From Apostichopus japonicus (Eukaryota > Echinodermata > Holothuroidea > Aspidochirotida > Stichopodidae): a stretch of DNA of 64,000 nucleotides. This document shows positions 13,401-27,400 of this stretch, piece after piece. The position numbers were made by a program, and so were the translations under genes. The number at the start of each line of letters is the position of its first letter. Positions within the stretch are counted from its first letter, which is position 1. A model generated the notes under the pieces. That model made no database searches. It saw nothing but the letters and a program-made list of their open reading frames with translations, and had not been told where the DNA came from. The DNA is taken from the NCBI RefSeq assembly GCF_037975245.1, contig NC_092575.1:4521501-4585500 (forward strand), read 5' to 3'.

Positions 13401-16400
13401 TCTAAATGTTGTTTAAGAAAATAAACAAATCACACTGAAGGAATTATAAAAGAATGTATAAGAATTATTCCCCACATCCGTTCAGACAAACAGACTCTGC
13501 AATGATTTAATGCAGGCCCCCCCCCCAAAAGAAAGCCCACTGAGCTACAAAGTCCAGGTTGTGCAACCACTTCTATTTTTGGAGAAATGATCCTATCAAC
13601 TTCTCAGCTCATCAATAAAAGTGGCTGGACTACTTAGTCTAGCACTCAGATGAGCAACAAAACTCAATAGAGCCTCAGAACATGTTTATAATGCACTACA
13701 AATTTGTCGATGACAAATGCTGATCCATGTGATCCACCATTGCTCTGTTATTGTGCAATTTAGTTTAAAAAAACACTGCTTGGCTGATTATTTTTAGACT
13801 TTTGCCAAACCATGGATTAAGAGTAAAAACATTGAAGGCCTAGCTTGGGCCTATGAGGTAGGTAGCATCGTCATCTTCATGAGTTCAGCTTTAAAGGAAC
13901 ATTCCACTATTTTATATATGATAGAGAAATTTTAAACATCAACATCTTTGAGAAACAGAATAGCTATATAAAGACATTAGTAGCATTCAAATTACCTCTT
14001 CTTTAGGGAGGGGAATACCATAACATATCAACACTTAGGTCGTATTTTTTTCCTGGGGGAGGGAGAAAGTAAATTCTTCTTACTTTCTACTTGGGGGGAG
14101 GGGGGGCAGGGGCTTTTTTGCATTTACAAGACCCAGTACAAATACTTCAAGATCAACAACGCTTTTTACAGTATATATATATATATACTGTATGTATTAA
14201 AAGCTGATTGATCTCCCATGGTAACACTCCTTATAATTTCTGTCTAGCTTGAGACAATTGTCAAAGTTTTGTATGACATGCACAAAACACAAAAAAAGCC
14301 CAAAAATAAACCAGTGATTTTGTGCATTAATGCGGAACATTCTGTGGTCACATGAGAATAGGAGATTATACATGTATACAGACACGTGCATTGAGGAAGT
14401 GAACGATTTGGAAACTTATTTTATCTACATATAGTCTGTCTGTGTGTAAGGATTAAATGAACACAATGTTGCATACACTCGATCAAATACAGACCCGCTT
14501 GAGAAATATCAAGTTACTCATTTGGTAAGGTAGAAAAAGAAAAAAAAATCAGATCAAAGACAAAAAGCAAAGCGGTGATGGCTGCTAAACCATTTCACAT
14601 TTCTTCATCCCCCCCACAGAAATTCAAACCGTGCAGTGAATGACTATTTCGCCCCAAAATAAAAGCCTCAATAATTTGACTATCGATGCGCCATTTTTCG
14701 GCACCGTCGTGAGGAGATGCGCTGTACATAGATAATGCTCCCCTTAAGACACTCAGCAGCTCCCAAATATAAGTTACAAGAAAAGCTCACTATTTTTTTT
14801 TGGCTTTTTTTACTTTCTTTTTCCACCGCACTTGATAAATCATGACTGGAGAGAGAGATTTTTCATTCCATTAACGATCCTCTCAGTAGCAGATTGGTTG
14901 TGAGGGTATACGGTGGGGTTCCGCAAATATGCGATGGTTTTTTTTTCATTAATTCTCTCCTTAGTCTTCTTGCTTCCTCTTGGTTCTTTCGTATGTCACT
15001 ACCTATGAGAGCCTCGCACATCATCGGGTAAGTGTTACTTACGCACCGATGGACTTACAGATGTCTGTAAGGGGGGTGCCTTAATTTGGGGTCCTTCCGA
15101 GTGGAAGACAGGTGTACGTGGATATTGTACTGTACGAATGTATGTTACATTTTAAGAGTGATACAAGGAAGTGCGGGGGGGGGGGGGTAGGGAGGATGGG
15201 ACAGACAAAGAATCAACTTGACAAAGTGTGACCTGACTCCAAATGTGATATCAGATATTGCCAGTGGTGAAGACTGCATAGTTTTACTCCCATTTCCCTC
15301 CCTTATTTCCCTTGCTTTCCCCTATAATTATTCATATTATATTAGATTAAATTTTATCATATATTATTAGAATTATATGGTACTAAACAGCAAGGAATAA
15401 AAGATTAAAAGATATTCATTTTGTAAACCTATAATAGGATAGGCAGCACCTAGTACAAGTACATCGACAATATAAACTATGAGGATGATACAACCCGCAT
15501 ACGTGGTTCCCCGCCCCCCCCCTCCTTAATAATTTACGGTCCTACTCTTTCAAACTTTATGATCCCCACTTGCATTTGCAATTGGTGGTCGACCCCAACT
15601 TTTGTGGTTTCACTGACTAAGTTGGTTTGCAAAGTGACCCACTCTGTTTATCTCGAGCTACAAAAATTGTTTTCAGAAATGAAACCTTCTACAAACACAT
15701 TATATTTTTCCAGCGAGTACTTATGAAAGATCACTCCTACATGCCCCACCCCCCCACCCCCTTTGAGGGAAGTTATCGGAGGAAATTATTCTCATAAATG
15801 AAAAACAAATAGATTCTGAGAAACTGATTGAGGTTAACGTCAGAGAATATTCTCTCTGCTTTTCCGTCAGTTTAATATCACGAATGATACTGATACTTAA
15901 AACAGCCATCATTTACATTTAATCTTATAAAATGAGGAAAGCAATTTGAAAATTCAAAACTTTGTTTAACCTGAGGCCCATTAAAGTTATAATTAATGCA
16001 TTAACTCACCCGTTGGGCGATGCACAGCATCATTCGAGACAGATATGTAAATAAACACTGACATCTTTAAATAACCAGAAATTGGTGATCAAAGTTTAAT
16101 TTGAAAAGGGAGAAAAGTTTGTTCAAAATATCACTTTGCAGTTCCGAGAAATCATATTCCTTTTATTTCCCTTTAAATACATGGGGTTTTTTGGTTTTTG
16201 GTTTTTTGCTTTTTGTAGTTTCATTTTTTTTTTTTTCCTTTCAGACATTTGATTCACAAGTATATATATTAATGCCCTTTTTTAAATTTAAGGGCTAACA
16301 CTTCAGTATAATATGGAAATTTAGTATAACAAAGGTAAATGACCGCTACATAGTAGTTTCCATGTATATATACATGCATACTACAGTTTGTCATATTACA

Positions 16401-19400
16401 GTCAGTTACGATAAAGTTTAATGCCATTTTTTTTTTCTGACATTTGATTCACAAATATATATATATACTAATACCATATTTTGTCCTTTTCAATTTATAG
16501 GGTAACACTACATTAGACTTTGAAAATTTAGTACAACAAAGGTAAATGACCGCTACACAGTCACCATACATGCATACTACAGTTTGTCATCATATTACAG
16601 TCAGTAACGATAAAGTTTACTGCCAACCTTTTTTTTTTTTTTTTTTGGCTTTCTTTCATTTGATTCAGTATATTTATACACTAACGCCATTTTTTGTCCT
16701 ATTCAATGTAAGGGGTAACACTTCAGTACACTTTGAAAATTTAGTACAACAAAGGTAAATGACCGCTGACACCAGTTACCATGTATGTATACTGCAATAT
16801 GTCCTATTACAGTCAGTTATAATAATAATAATAATAATCAGCAGTTATTTTTACGACGCTTTAAGCGACCACAAATGTGGGAGAAACCCGCAAGGGCTTA
16901 TGGATTACAACTTACACGTCGGGTGGCTTCCAATTCAACATTGTAACTCAAATTTGGAATCTTTTCAATTTTAGAAAGTCATTTCAGATGGGAAAACCGT
17001 AGATTGCACTTGGATGAAAAACCCACCTTACTATGAACCGGCCGGGAATCGAACCCCAAACCTCCCGATTGCTAAGCCTCATTGCTTCAAATGCCACCGC
17101 CTTTATCCACTCGGCCACAGCACCGGTTATGATAAAGTATACTGCAAAAGCATGCCATTCCCTTACCTGGAGACTATTCTAACAAGCACTTCCCATGCTT
17201 CTTCACCATTTTCTTTTGTTTCTTTTGTTGTGTTTTATTTGTTGTGTTTCATTTGTTGTTTCTTTTGTTGTGTTTTTTGTTGTTTCTTTTGTTGTTTCTT
17301 TTGTTGCTTCTTTTGTTTTGGTCTTTGTTGTTGTTATTTTCTTTGTTTCATTTGTCTTACATTGTTTCATCTTCTTCTTCTTTGTTTCCTTAGTTCAATT
17401 TTTTTATTCGCCATTTTTTTTTTCCATCTGTTGTTTTTCTCCTTTTTGCTGATGATGTTTTTTGCTTCTACGGACAATCAAGTGCAGTACGAACATTCCG
17501 TATCGTACTTATAATTGACATCATCCTCTAATCTGCCAATTAGTAAATAGTTAATTGCCTAATGCCTTATCCCTTAATCCCTAATCCCAACAATTTGCAA
17601 GGTTCATTTGAAAGTTTAAATTTGCACTAAGTATGCCTCGTTATGCAGGTACAGTACTGTCACACTTTGGAAGAAGAAGAATATTAGGAATGGAAATTTT
17701 AAGGGAGATTAAACTGCTCTATTTTAAATTCAGATCAGAGGAAAGGATTTTTGGAGAGCTTAGCCATTGAAAGACATTAGTTTACATATGATTAATATGT
17801 ACACCACAGTATTAAATGGCAATATATATTTTCTGTGTCTCAAGAGGTAGATGCTATTTTTTACATCTACTGTAAAGAAGACTTTACTTGGATAAATGAG
17901 GAAAGACTAAAGGACCCACTAAGAAATGGCAGTAACAACCATGTCTCCTAAAACTTAAGTCCGCCTACTGCTTTAATTTCAATCTATCGCTATACCCTCT
18001 CGAGGGTTTGCGGTTCAAACCAATCCTCATCTCGATGGGTTGATGTTCAATCGAGTTACTTTCAAAACTACCGATCGGACAAGAACTCACATTTACTTCT
18101 AAATTTAAAAGCCCACCCTCTGGAAGAATCAAACATGAGATCGATAAATGTTAAGCAAAACGATTATGACTTTCTTTTAGTCTAATTCATCTTGGGCTCT
18201 GCTATTCACTTAAAACATTTTCCCAATCCCTCTCCCCCCCACCTCCCAACCCCCCCCCTTGGATAAAACTGACTAACTAATCTTTGAATTTTATGTGTAG
18301 ACAAAGGAATGAGAGACTATAAATTGATGTCCCAGTTTCTCGAAAGATAATTTGATTACCAGCCGGATCGACATGTCGCCCATCATCGGCTGTGATCCAT
18401 TTGACGGGTTTTCATCGTATATATGACTAAACTATCAGGTATCGCAGGTATTTAGCATATGCGCAATTCATTAATTTATATTCCCGCGGCAGCAGAATCC
18501 CACGAGCGACCGATGGAAGTCTGCATCCCATTCTCGTGAAGTACGAGACATGTTTATCTATCTAACATAAATCCTGGAGCAAAGAGACACAGATGAGCGT
18601 AGTGTGTGCCTACAGTATGTATGTACATGGATGTAGCATGTCCGCTACGGTACAAGTAGAAGTAATAAATTAAAGGGTGCAGAAAACATTTCAAGTATTT
18701 ATTTACACGAGGAAAAAAACCGAAAGCGGAAGAACAAGACAAGGAAAAGGGAAAAGTTGCGTAAAGACCTGACAACAGTCGAGTGTGTATTGTCTGATGT
18801 TGGAATCGTCATGACAACACTGTATCAGTCACGCTATCTTTAAAGCCCTGTCCTATACAGTACTATATACATTTATATATATATATATGTGTGTGTATGT
18901 AAAAACTGCAGTAAGACACGGTAGTACAGTACGTATCGATGAAATCCTGGATATTTGAAGAGTAGCTCGAAGCTTGCGAGCTTCCTTAAATGGAAAGTGA
19001 GCATGTTTATAGATACATATCTATGTGACACAACAAACATGTAATTAAATCAAGGAAGTCATGTGTTCCTCATTTGCAAATCTAGTCTGGGCTTTGTTTT
19101 ATCACGTTGTTAAAAAAGTCTGACATATTTCCCCTAACAAGTGTTTAATGTCCCGTTTAGGGAAATATGTCAAAATAATCATAAAAATTGACAGAGACTA
19201 GAATATTTCTAGCAAGAATTGTTGGTTACTTACAGTATCAAAGGTAGGGATGGACTGGATACAATAGATCAAAGGGCAAAACATTATCTGTTTGTTTTGA
19301 TTTCTAATCATTCATCAGTTCTGGGAGATGGGGCGAGTGGGGGTTAGGTAAGGGGATGGGGACAGGAAGGGAAGGGAAGGGAGGAAAACATGGATGAGTG

Positions 19401-22400
19401 ATGAATATGAGATGGAGGAAGGGGGAGAGAGTTTGTGATACAGAAAAGGAGATGTATTTAGGCAGGTGGGTGTGGTAAATTCCTCTAAATTAGGCTTTTG
19501 TTGTAGGTCATGTGTGGTGGGTAGAAGATGACGACGATATTTGGCAAATCCATTTGAAGCAAATTTTGGGGTAATGTCAGTGCTACATTACTTATTGTTG
19601 TTACTAAAGGATATCAGACAAATGACATGTTAGGCAACATACATCCAGTCATTCTTTCCTTAGTTGTGTAAAGTAGTTTGTATTTATGCATGTGGATGTG
19701 TGTTATTTCCTCAAATGCCATGAAAAACTAGCAACCTACTGTAGTTTAAATTCAAATAATTCGTCTTACTGCACTGTTTTTCTGTTTGAACTAAGATTGT
19801 ATTTCATGTCAATCTTACCGGTCATAGTTACCGGTTTAACTCAACCGGTCATCGAGGGCGCACGGTGCTAAAAGGTTACCAGTTTTTCTACAGGCATGGT
19901 AGATAGAGGGTGCGAAGGTTGTGGGGAGACAGGTAAGTGAAGAACGAAGTAAATATGACATGTAAGGCAACATACATCCAATCATTCTTTCCTTAGTTGT
20001 GTAAAGTAGTTTGTATTTATGCATGTGGATGCGTGTTATATTCATCAAATACCATGAAAAACTAGTAAAAACTAGTTTAAATTCAAATAATTTGGCAAAC
20101 CTCGTCTTACTTCACCGTTTCTTCTGTTTTGAACTAAAGATTATATTTAATGTTATCCTACACATTCCGAGTTCCCTAACAGCTGATTGACTGTTCACGT
20201 ACAAGCTCTTCGAGTGAAACCACCAGTAGGCTACCCTCGCCTTCAGGTATACAACATGTACTTCACAGTGTCGTCTACTGAAATCCTGAGGAAATTCACA
20301 GAAACTTCATACGATACACACTATATCCAAACAGAAATGCATTGATGAGGAAAAACTTATTCCTCACGGCTAACACAGAGGGCGTTCATCTCCCAGATGT
20401 ATATCTGTTCTAGATAAATACGTAGAACTACTTTTAGACGGATCCTCGCGAATGCATTTAGGACGAAAACAACAAGAGACGGGTGACCGAGAAATCTTTG
20501 GAGGATGCTGATAACGCATCTTCTGATATGCCCTGCAGAGGTCATTCACAGTTCAGCTGGTTTTTATTCAGTCAAGTGCTGAAGACAGACCCAGATACAG
20601 AAAAAAAAGGCAGGGAAAGTATCCCGTTGTGTAGAAACAACTTTAGGGAGTTTAAAAGCTTGGAGAATGTACATGTTGACAATGTTTGAAGCAGTTTAAT
20701 ATGTTTACTGGATTTAATATTGGTATTACAACAGTTTGGGCATATATGAATATGTTTAGTATACCTATACAGTAACTTACAGCATGTTGTAACTCGAGTT
20801 CCATGCCTACACGCCGATCTTGTTTATATATAGATGTGTATATGTATGTAGATGTATGTAATATACTATAGGCACTGATGAATGTACACATATATTGTAT
20901 GTGTGTATGATTCAGTCCTCCATATTACTTTAACAGACCATCTCATATAGACATTAAAATAAACACCGTTTCATATATATTTTCTTACACAGGAAGTGAA
21001 GTTGTTGTTTGTTTTCAATATAGAGCGCACTCAGACTACTGTGCACACAGGGTAAAGCTTGTCATAGGGAACCTTCCGTTAAAAGATTATTGTATTAATA
21101 CAGGTTATCAAGATTTACATTCAGGCATTGTCAGAAGATTTTACCGACATTAGGTTGTCTCAGGGATAACTAATATTGGTAAAAGTCATAATCATTGCTC
21201 ATTCTGCTGTCAATCTGCTATTACAGTTGTTATCCACATGATTGAGACATGTAATTGTCCATAGAATCCTCATTGGCTGGATATGATTCCAAAAAGCCTT
21301 CAGGAGAGAAGTTTTGAAGCCTTCATTCTAAAAAAAATTTAAATTTGGTACCAATACTGAACTTGACCTTTAAAGGTCAGTGGTGCTGGTAAAAGTGCCT
21401 TAAAGCTGTATTGATATATACATTCCATTTAATTGAAACACCTGTCATAACATGTTTATTAACAACTCTTTAAATTCGCTCTTTCTCCACCAAAGGAGCT
21501 ATATAATTCCTGTAAAAAAGAAGTACCTCATATTATAATACTTTGATTGTAGGGAACCTGTCAAAAGTAAAACTTCTTATTCAGGCCATTATGATATGCA
21601 TTCTTTTGTATATGTTTTAAATGGAATGCAGCTTTTCAAAAAGTGGAAATGTTTGAAGCAACAGGTTGCATTTCTAGCCTACTATCTTTAACAATTAAAA
21701 TGCCTTTTCAAGAGAAGCTACATTAAGCATTGGTTGGTTGTCTGCTTAAATCTTGATAGAGATTATTACTTTTCAAAATACAGTTATGCACACCTAACCT
21801 ACCATAGTCTTCTATTTGATACACCTAGCCTAGCCTGTTCCACGTATAAGATTCGGGACTATACCGTTTGTCTTGTTCAATTGATTTTATCAATAGTTAT
21901 TGATGGAAAAAATACCAACTAATTACTTACTTTTGTGACAAAAAGAAAGACTAGAATGACTTAAAATTTGCATCGATAAAACTTGACTCTATCAGGCAAT
22001 AATAAGTATGAAATTCTGAATCACAACCAGTGGCTTTGAGGAGCATGTTACAATGAAAAATTGCAAAACATCCCACAAACAATCCTAAAACAAAAAATTA
22101 ATTTCCCAAACCTACAATAAAAAGAAAAATCCCCCAAATCATCAAATATACCATGTATCATATGGTATTGCTAATTTAATAAGCAAACAACTTTATTTCA
22201 TATATATATATTTAAAATGTTTGTTGCTAAGGTCATGAACCGAAAAAGTTATAAATGAATTATAATCGTCAAAGTATTTTTTTTTCTTTTCTTATTTTAT
22301 CAATGCAAATTTAATATGAGTTCAACCATGGAGCTATCTGTTTATAGCTCCATGGTTCAACAAAACAATAGGAACATTGACCCTACTGTATAAGCATTAG

Positions 22401-24386
22401 TTACAGCAAACAAAGAAGGGAGAGAGGCAAATATTATTGACTGATTTAATCCCTGAAGAACTGTGTCATGCAAACACAAGTTCAAAGAAACTCAATACCA
22501 ATTATGCAGGATACAGATTTTAATAGACATAGCCAATTATATAATACCATACATACCCCCCCCCAGTACACCATATAAACGCATTACAAAGCTTATAGCC
22601 TCGATAATATGCCCCATTACAAAAGCTAGATAGAGGCTGGCCCGAGGGAAATATGAATGCACAACACAGGAATAGTGTGATCAAACTATTAAATCTGTCC
22701 CATCTTCGACCCTAATCTATAACGAGAAGATTGACACCGCTTCTGTCAGTAATTTCCTAAAGGAATCGACACTAATAGAGAGGATCAAACAGAATAAGAA
22801 CCCCCCCCCCCTAACATTAAATATTGCCTGCAGCAATCTTTTACACTCTGGAGACCATTTGAAACATAATTCATGTTTGTTTGTTTTTCCCTGAACCTGA
22901 ACGTGAAGTACTGTACTAGCGGATGGATGGGTAAATGTCGTATTTAAGTAAGAGGTTGATAATTTGGGGGGCTCTCTGATAGGAAACCTGATCTGAACAA
23001 TATTTAGCTACACTTATATATTTATACACTATATTTATCTCATATCAAAGAGTTAGAAACTGAGGTTGATAAATTCTGGTGCTCTAATAGGAAATGGACT
23101 TTGGTATTAGTACTACACCACAAAAAAATAACTTTAAAAAAAAATTGTCATATGATTCCCAATAACATACAGTAGATACACAAGAATAATGAAACTTCCT
23201 TGTAATTAAATCTGAGTTTGATAGAATGAGGAAAATACATGTCAACCTGCAAATAGATCAAAACACCAGGTGCGGGGGGGGGGGGGGGGTGGAGGGTACA
23301 GCGTTAAAAGGTTGAACCACATTTGGCTCTAGGCATGGAAGGTCATCAGAGTGAGGCTGACAAGAATGTGAAGGAGGCAAATATATGAGGAACACCCAAT
23401 CAGGACCTGGGAGGTTCCACCCATTTGAAGATGGCAGTTTCCATTAAAGCTTTACACAGAACTTTTCAGCTTCGGTATCTGACAAATGGGAAAAGATTCT
23501 CAGTTGTCATTTTGAATGGTTGCATGGGGGGGATGGACTTATGCGACAAGGGTGGTGGGACAAGCATGGTGTGGTTTGGTAGGGATGGTGTGGTATAGTA
23601 GGGGTGGTTTGGTAGTGATGGTGTGGTGTGGTGTGATGTGGTAGGGTAGTATGGTGTTGTGGTAGGGTGGTATGGTAGGGATGGTGTTGTGTGGTGTGGT
23701 GTGGCAAAGGCAGTACGAAAGAATAAACAAGGCAGTTACTTGACTGTAAAAGTGTGATAACGCACACGACTGCTGTACGTGAAAGTAAACAAACGCTAGG
23801 ACAACGCTACACTAAAGTGCGGGCCTAGCCACGCTTCGTGAACAACGTTCACATGGCAAACAAGAAACGTTCGAAAATCACGAAAAAAGAAATGTTTTAT
23901 TAGACAAGAAGCAGTTCAAACTTGCAGGACGTTGAACAGATGAAATAGAATTACAAAAACAACGATATTAGTATACGAAGTGATTGAAATCTTAAGCTTT
24001 ATTAAGAGCAATGAAAGAGCAATACTTGCGCAAAAGGCTGGCAATTACGGAAGGGAGATGGCCACACTCACATACAGACAATTGCCAGATGCTAGAGCGA
24101 GGTTAATACGGTAATGCATAGGTTATATGAGGTGAGGGAGTACGCGCTGTAAATTTATATAATCTACACACCATAATAATTATGATTGGATGAACATTTC
24201 TCATTGTGCACAAAGAATCTAAGCGAGGACGGTCTGACAACAACTGAAGCTCAATGACATACTGTACTGTAATGTACGCCCCTCCATATCTCTCTCTTGC
24301 TCTATATATACAGTACGCCCCTGGAGGAAAACGCATTCAGCTCAAGGACGTACTGTACTGTAATGTATGCCCCTTAATATCTCGCT

Positions 24387-24440
<54 letters not shown>

Positions 24441-27400
24441 CCCTGGAGGATAATGCATGTTAAGCTACAATCCGTCAGGAAATGTGTGATAAAGGATATT
24501 AGTCAACTCCTTTCTTTGTTGATTATAGTGCCTTTAAACAACTGTTGTTGAATTTGGCTCAATATAAATCTTTTCTGATTTGATTGATTGATTGATATAG
24601 ATCCTGATATATTGGATGCATTATAACAGAACATAGAATAATGAATGTGGTATCTCATTGCGAAATGCTATGCAAGTAAACAAATATGAATAAACCAAAT
24701 AACAAATTCCGAGTTTGAAATCTTTTTATGAAATAATTAACAGATTTGGTTCACACAAACATATTGTTCGTTGTTCTCTCTTTAAGCATTATTATTTTTC
24801 TCTTTTATAGACATTTTCTACATGTTGGGGATATCCAGGAATAACTAACTGTGGTGTCATGTTGCTAAAATGATAATTGCGTAGAACTGTACAAATTATG
24901 CAAAGAAGTATCTGAGTAGTTTTTGTGTACTCTGAAAATTATTTTCTAAGAAAAATAATGCCGGAAACTGCCATGTCCACAAGAACATGAGCGCTGCATT
25001 ATATTATATCTTCCTGTACAGGCAGAATGCAAACATGCTTTGCTGAGGATAAACCAATCAAATGACTTCATATATACTGCTGACTCATTTTGTAGGCTAT
25101 AGGTAGATTTGAGTGCAGATGTAGAATGGAGACAGGTAAGCAGTGTAAGGATGTGAGTCTCATCTAACTCAAGAGTCATTCTTTAGGAATTTTATTTCCT
25201 ATACCAACATGCATTGTGGGTAACTGCCATGGTGTTTAAAAGGAAACACAAGCCCAACAATCATCTTTGCCCTTTAAGATTGAGAGAAAGTTGTGAACCC
25301 CCCCTCCCTCCCCCTACCCTTGCCCCTCCCCAAACAGCTTAGAAAAACCGATCAAAATAAGTTTTTCTATAACAATGCAATCGAAAAAGGGGAATACTTA
25401 AGACAAAGTTGGACCTCAAATGCAGGTCACGATATTTCAACCCTTGGTAAAAAATATAACGAAAGATAATGAGGTCCACAACTAAATGAAAATAAAACAA
25501 AATAAAACGAAAACTGTTATCAAACTGCTAATCCACAACAAGTCAACAACTAGGCACTTTGGGGAGTATCATGAGGAAGGGCTTCCAACGGAAGTGACTG
25601 GTTGTAAAGGGTGTTCACAGTGTTAAATAATGGATACCAATTTGCTTTAGGCACGTTATAGCGATAGTGCTGAGGTTGCGAGGAGACAGGTAAGCAAGGA
25701 GCAAAGTAAGTTCAAATGTTCAAAAGATTAATGCTTTCCATCACATTCTGTTTTGGTAACAGAAACATTTTTTTTCATGCTGGTGTTGGATTTAGCCACT
25801 TAGAAACTGTACTAACTACTTAACAAAAACAATCCACATGAATCCAAAATGTGCGATCCATTCAAGTTGTTCCACCTGTATCCAGCATTTACAAAGCACC
25901 TTCTTTCACGAAACCATTCCTTCCATAGATTCATTTGATCTAACCAACAGCATTGTGATAAAATTTACTTTGGTCCCAAAATGCGCCAAACTGACTAGTT
26001 TGGGTATTTACATATGACAATACTAACCTGTCTCCTATCTACATAAACATTTTCCCATCTACTCAACCTCTCCCCCCCTCATCCCTACCGCCACCCCCAC
26101 CCACACAATATCCCAGTTTTGCTAAATGAAGATTGAAGACGAGTATGAAAGGTAGAAAGTAAAAAAATGGGATTTACCCCGAGACATTTGCCGGCGGTTC
26201 TTCGCGAACGGGTGACGTATTGCCTGAGTGACTGAGACTTTGTCTTCTACAATTCTGAATGTGTGTTAACCACGAGTTCATGTCTTGCTCGCTGGATGCT
26301 TCGATGATGAACTCATGGTTCTGGTCGGCCTGGGGAAAAGGAAACATTTCATAGAATGATAGCTCAATAAATAAAACGAAAGAGAAAAGATGACGGAAAT
26401 ATTATCCGCAAAGAAAAACTGGACCTGAAGTGAAATTAAGAGCTCTACTAAAAGCAAATTTGGCTGTATCAGAGTGATAGTGTGGTTAACGTAAGGAGAC
26501 AGGTAAGTCAATGAAGTTAAAGTTTCAAGAAAAAGGGAACACTTTTTCATCACATATATTTGCGGTTTCATTATTCTTGCACAAAACTTCCACAACATAC
26601 ACTCTCTGCTTGTCTTTTAGGATTTCGGGGGTAACATCCCAAACTTCATACCGAGAATATGATGAGAGGACGATAGAAGGTAGTGGCATATACATTCCTG
26701 CAATCCTTACACATACCCCTGCTAAAATAACCAGACACTTGGGGATCAAAATCCACTGGAAAAGCCCCAAAATGCACAGGATACTTATAAGGGCTGGAGT
26801 AAAACAGTTTGAAAACTAGTGGAATGACAATGGTGAGTACCAAACAATATCCGAATGGTTATACATTCAAGCGCTTCGACTGGGAAAAAAAGATCCCGTA
26901 TTAAAAATACACTTCCACACACTTTGGGTGGTAGAAGGAGAAGGAGGGCCACTGACCTGCAGTGACCAGTCATAGCACGGTGCTAAAAGGGTTACCAGAT
27001 CATGCTAAACACAGTTTGGCAAAGAGTGCTGAGGTTGTGGGGAGACAGGTAAGGAGCCTTTCACACAAACAAATTTGAAGTATCAATAAAGAAAAGAGCC
27101 AATCTTTTCACTATGGAGGCTAGCCTCTTTCTGTATAGTCACTGTACTCCTTGGCTCTATAAATACCTGTCTCCCCCATCTTAGCATAAAGCTTTGGGGA
27201 TTTTGATTATATGGGACAATTACCTTATCCAGGGATGAGCCTGGGGTAAAAAAAAAAGCACGGAACTTTGCAAAAATTGCGGTATAGGCTCCAGTTTGAG
27301 TATGCTACAGTGTGTTAGGATAATAGTTTTTGTCCCCGAGGTAGAAAAGAAATCACGGATATTCCGCAAATTCGTGGAAAAAGCTCATGCCTGCTTATCA

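Larger units (their letters stand above)
11999..26177 (-). other. Intron 3 of the SH2B gene (14.2 kb)
   Basis: Contains a 27-bp inverted repeat pair (13044-13253), a three-copy tandem repeat with a SINE inside (16225-17165), a T-rich tract, a duplicated segment (19627-20160), a 14-bp hairpin (22324), a GT-rich tandem tract (23523-23705) and a duplicated TA-bearing unit (24254-24460). The rest, for example 14400-16200, 17500-19600, 20200-22300 and 22360-23500, shows no gene, only AT-rich DNA with homopolymer runs of C or G. Confidence 0.8.

Noticed and set aside
17014-17514. 166-aa plus-strand open frame
   Set aside because: It crosses the tRNA head of a SINE ([13 protein letters not shown] is antisense tRNA) and a T-rich simple tract.
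23507-23767. His/Thr/Pro-rich minus-strand open frame
   Set aside because: Produced by the GT-rich tandem repeat.
26511-26843. Several overlapping open frames on both strands near 26.5-26.8 kb
   Set aside because: Different frame and position from the true PH exon (26178-26329); no recognisable domain and no splice-phase fit.
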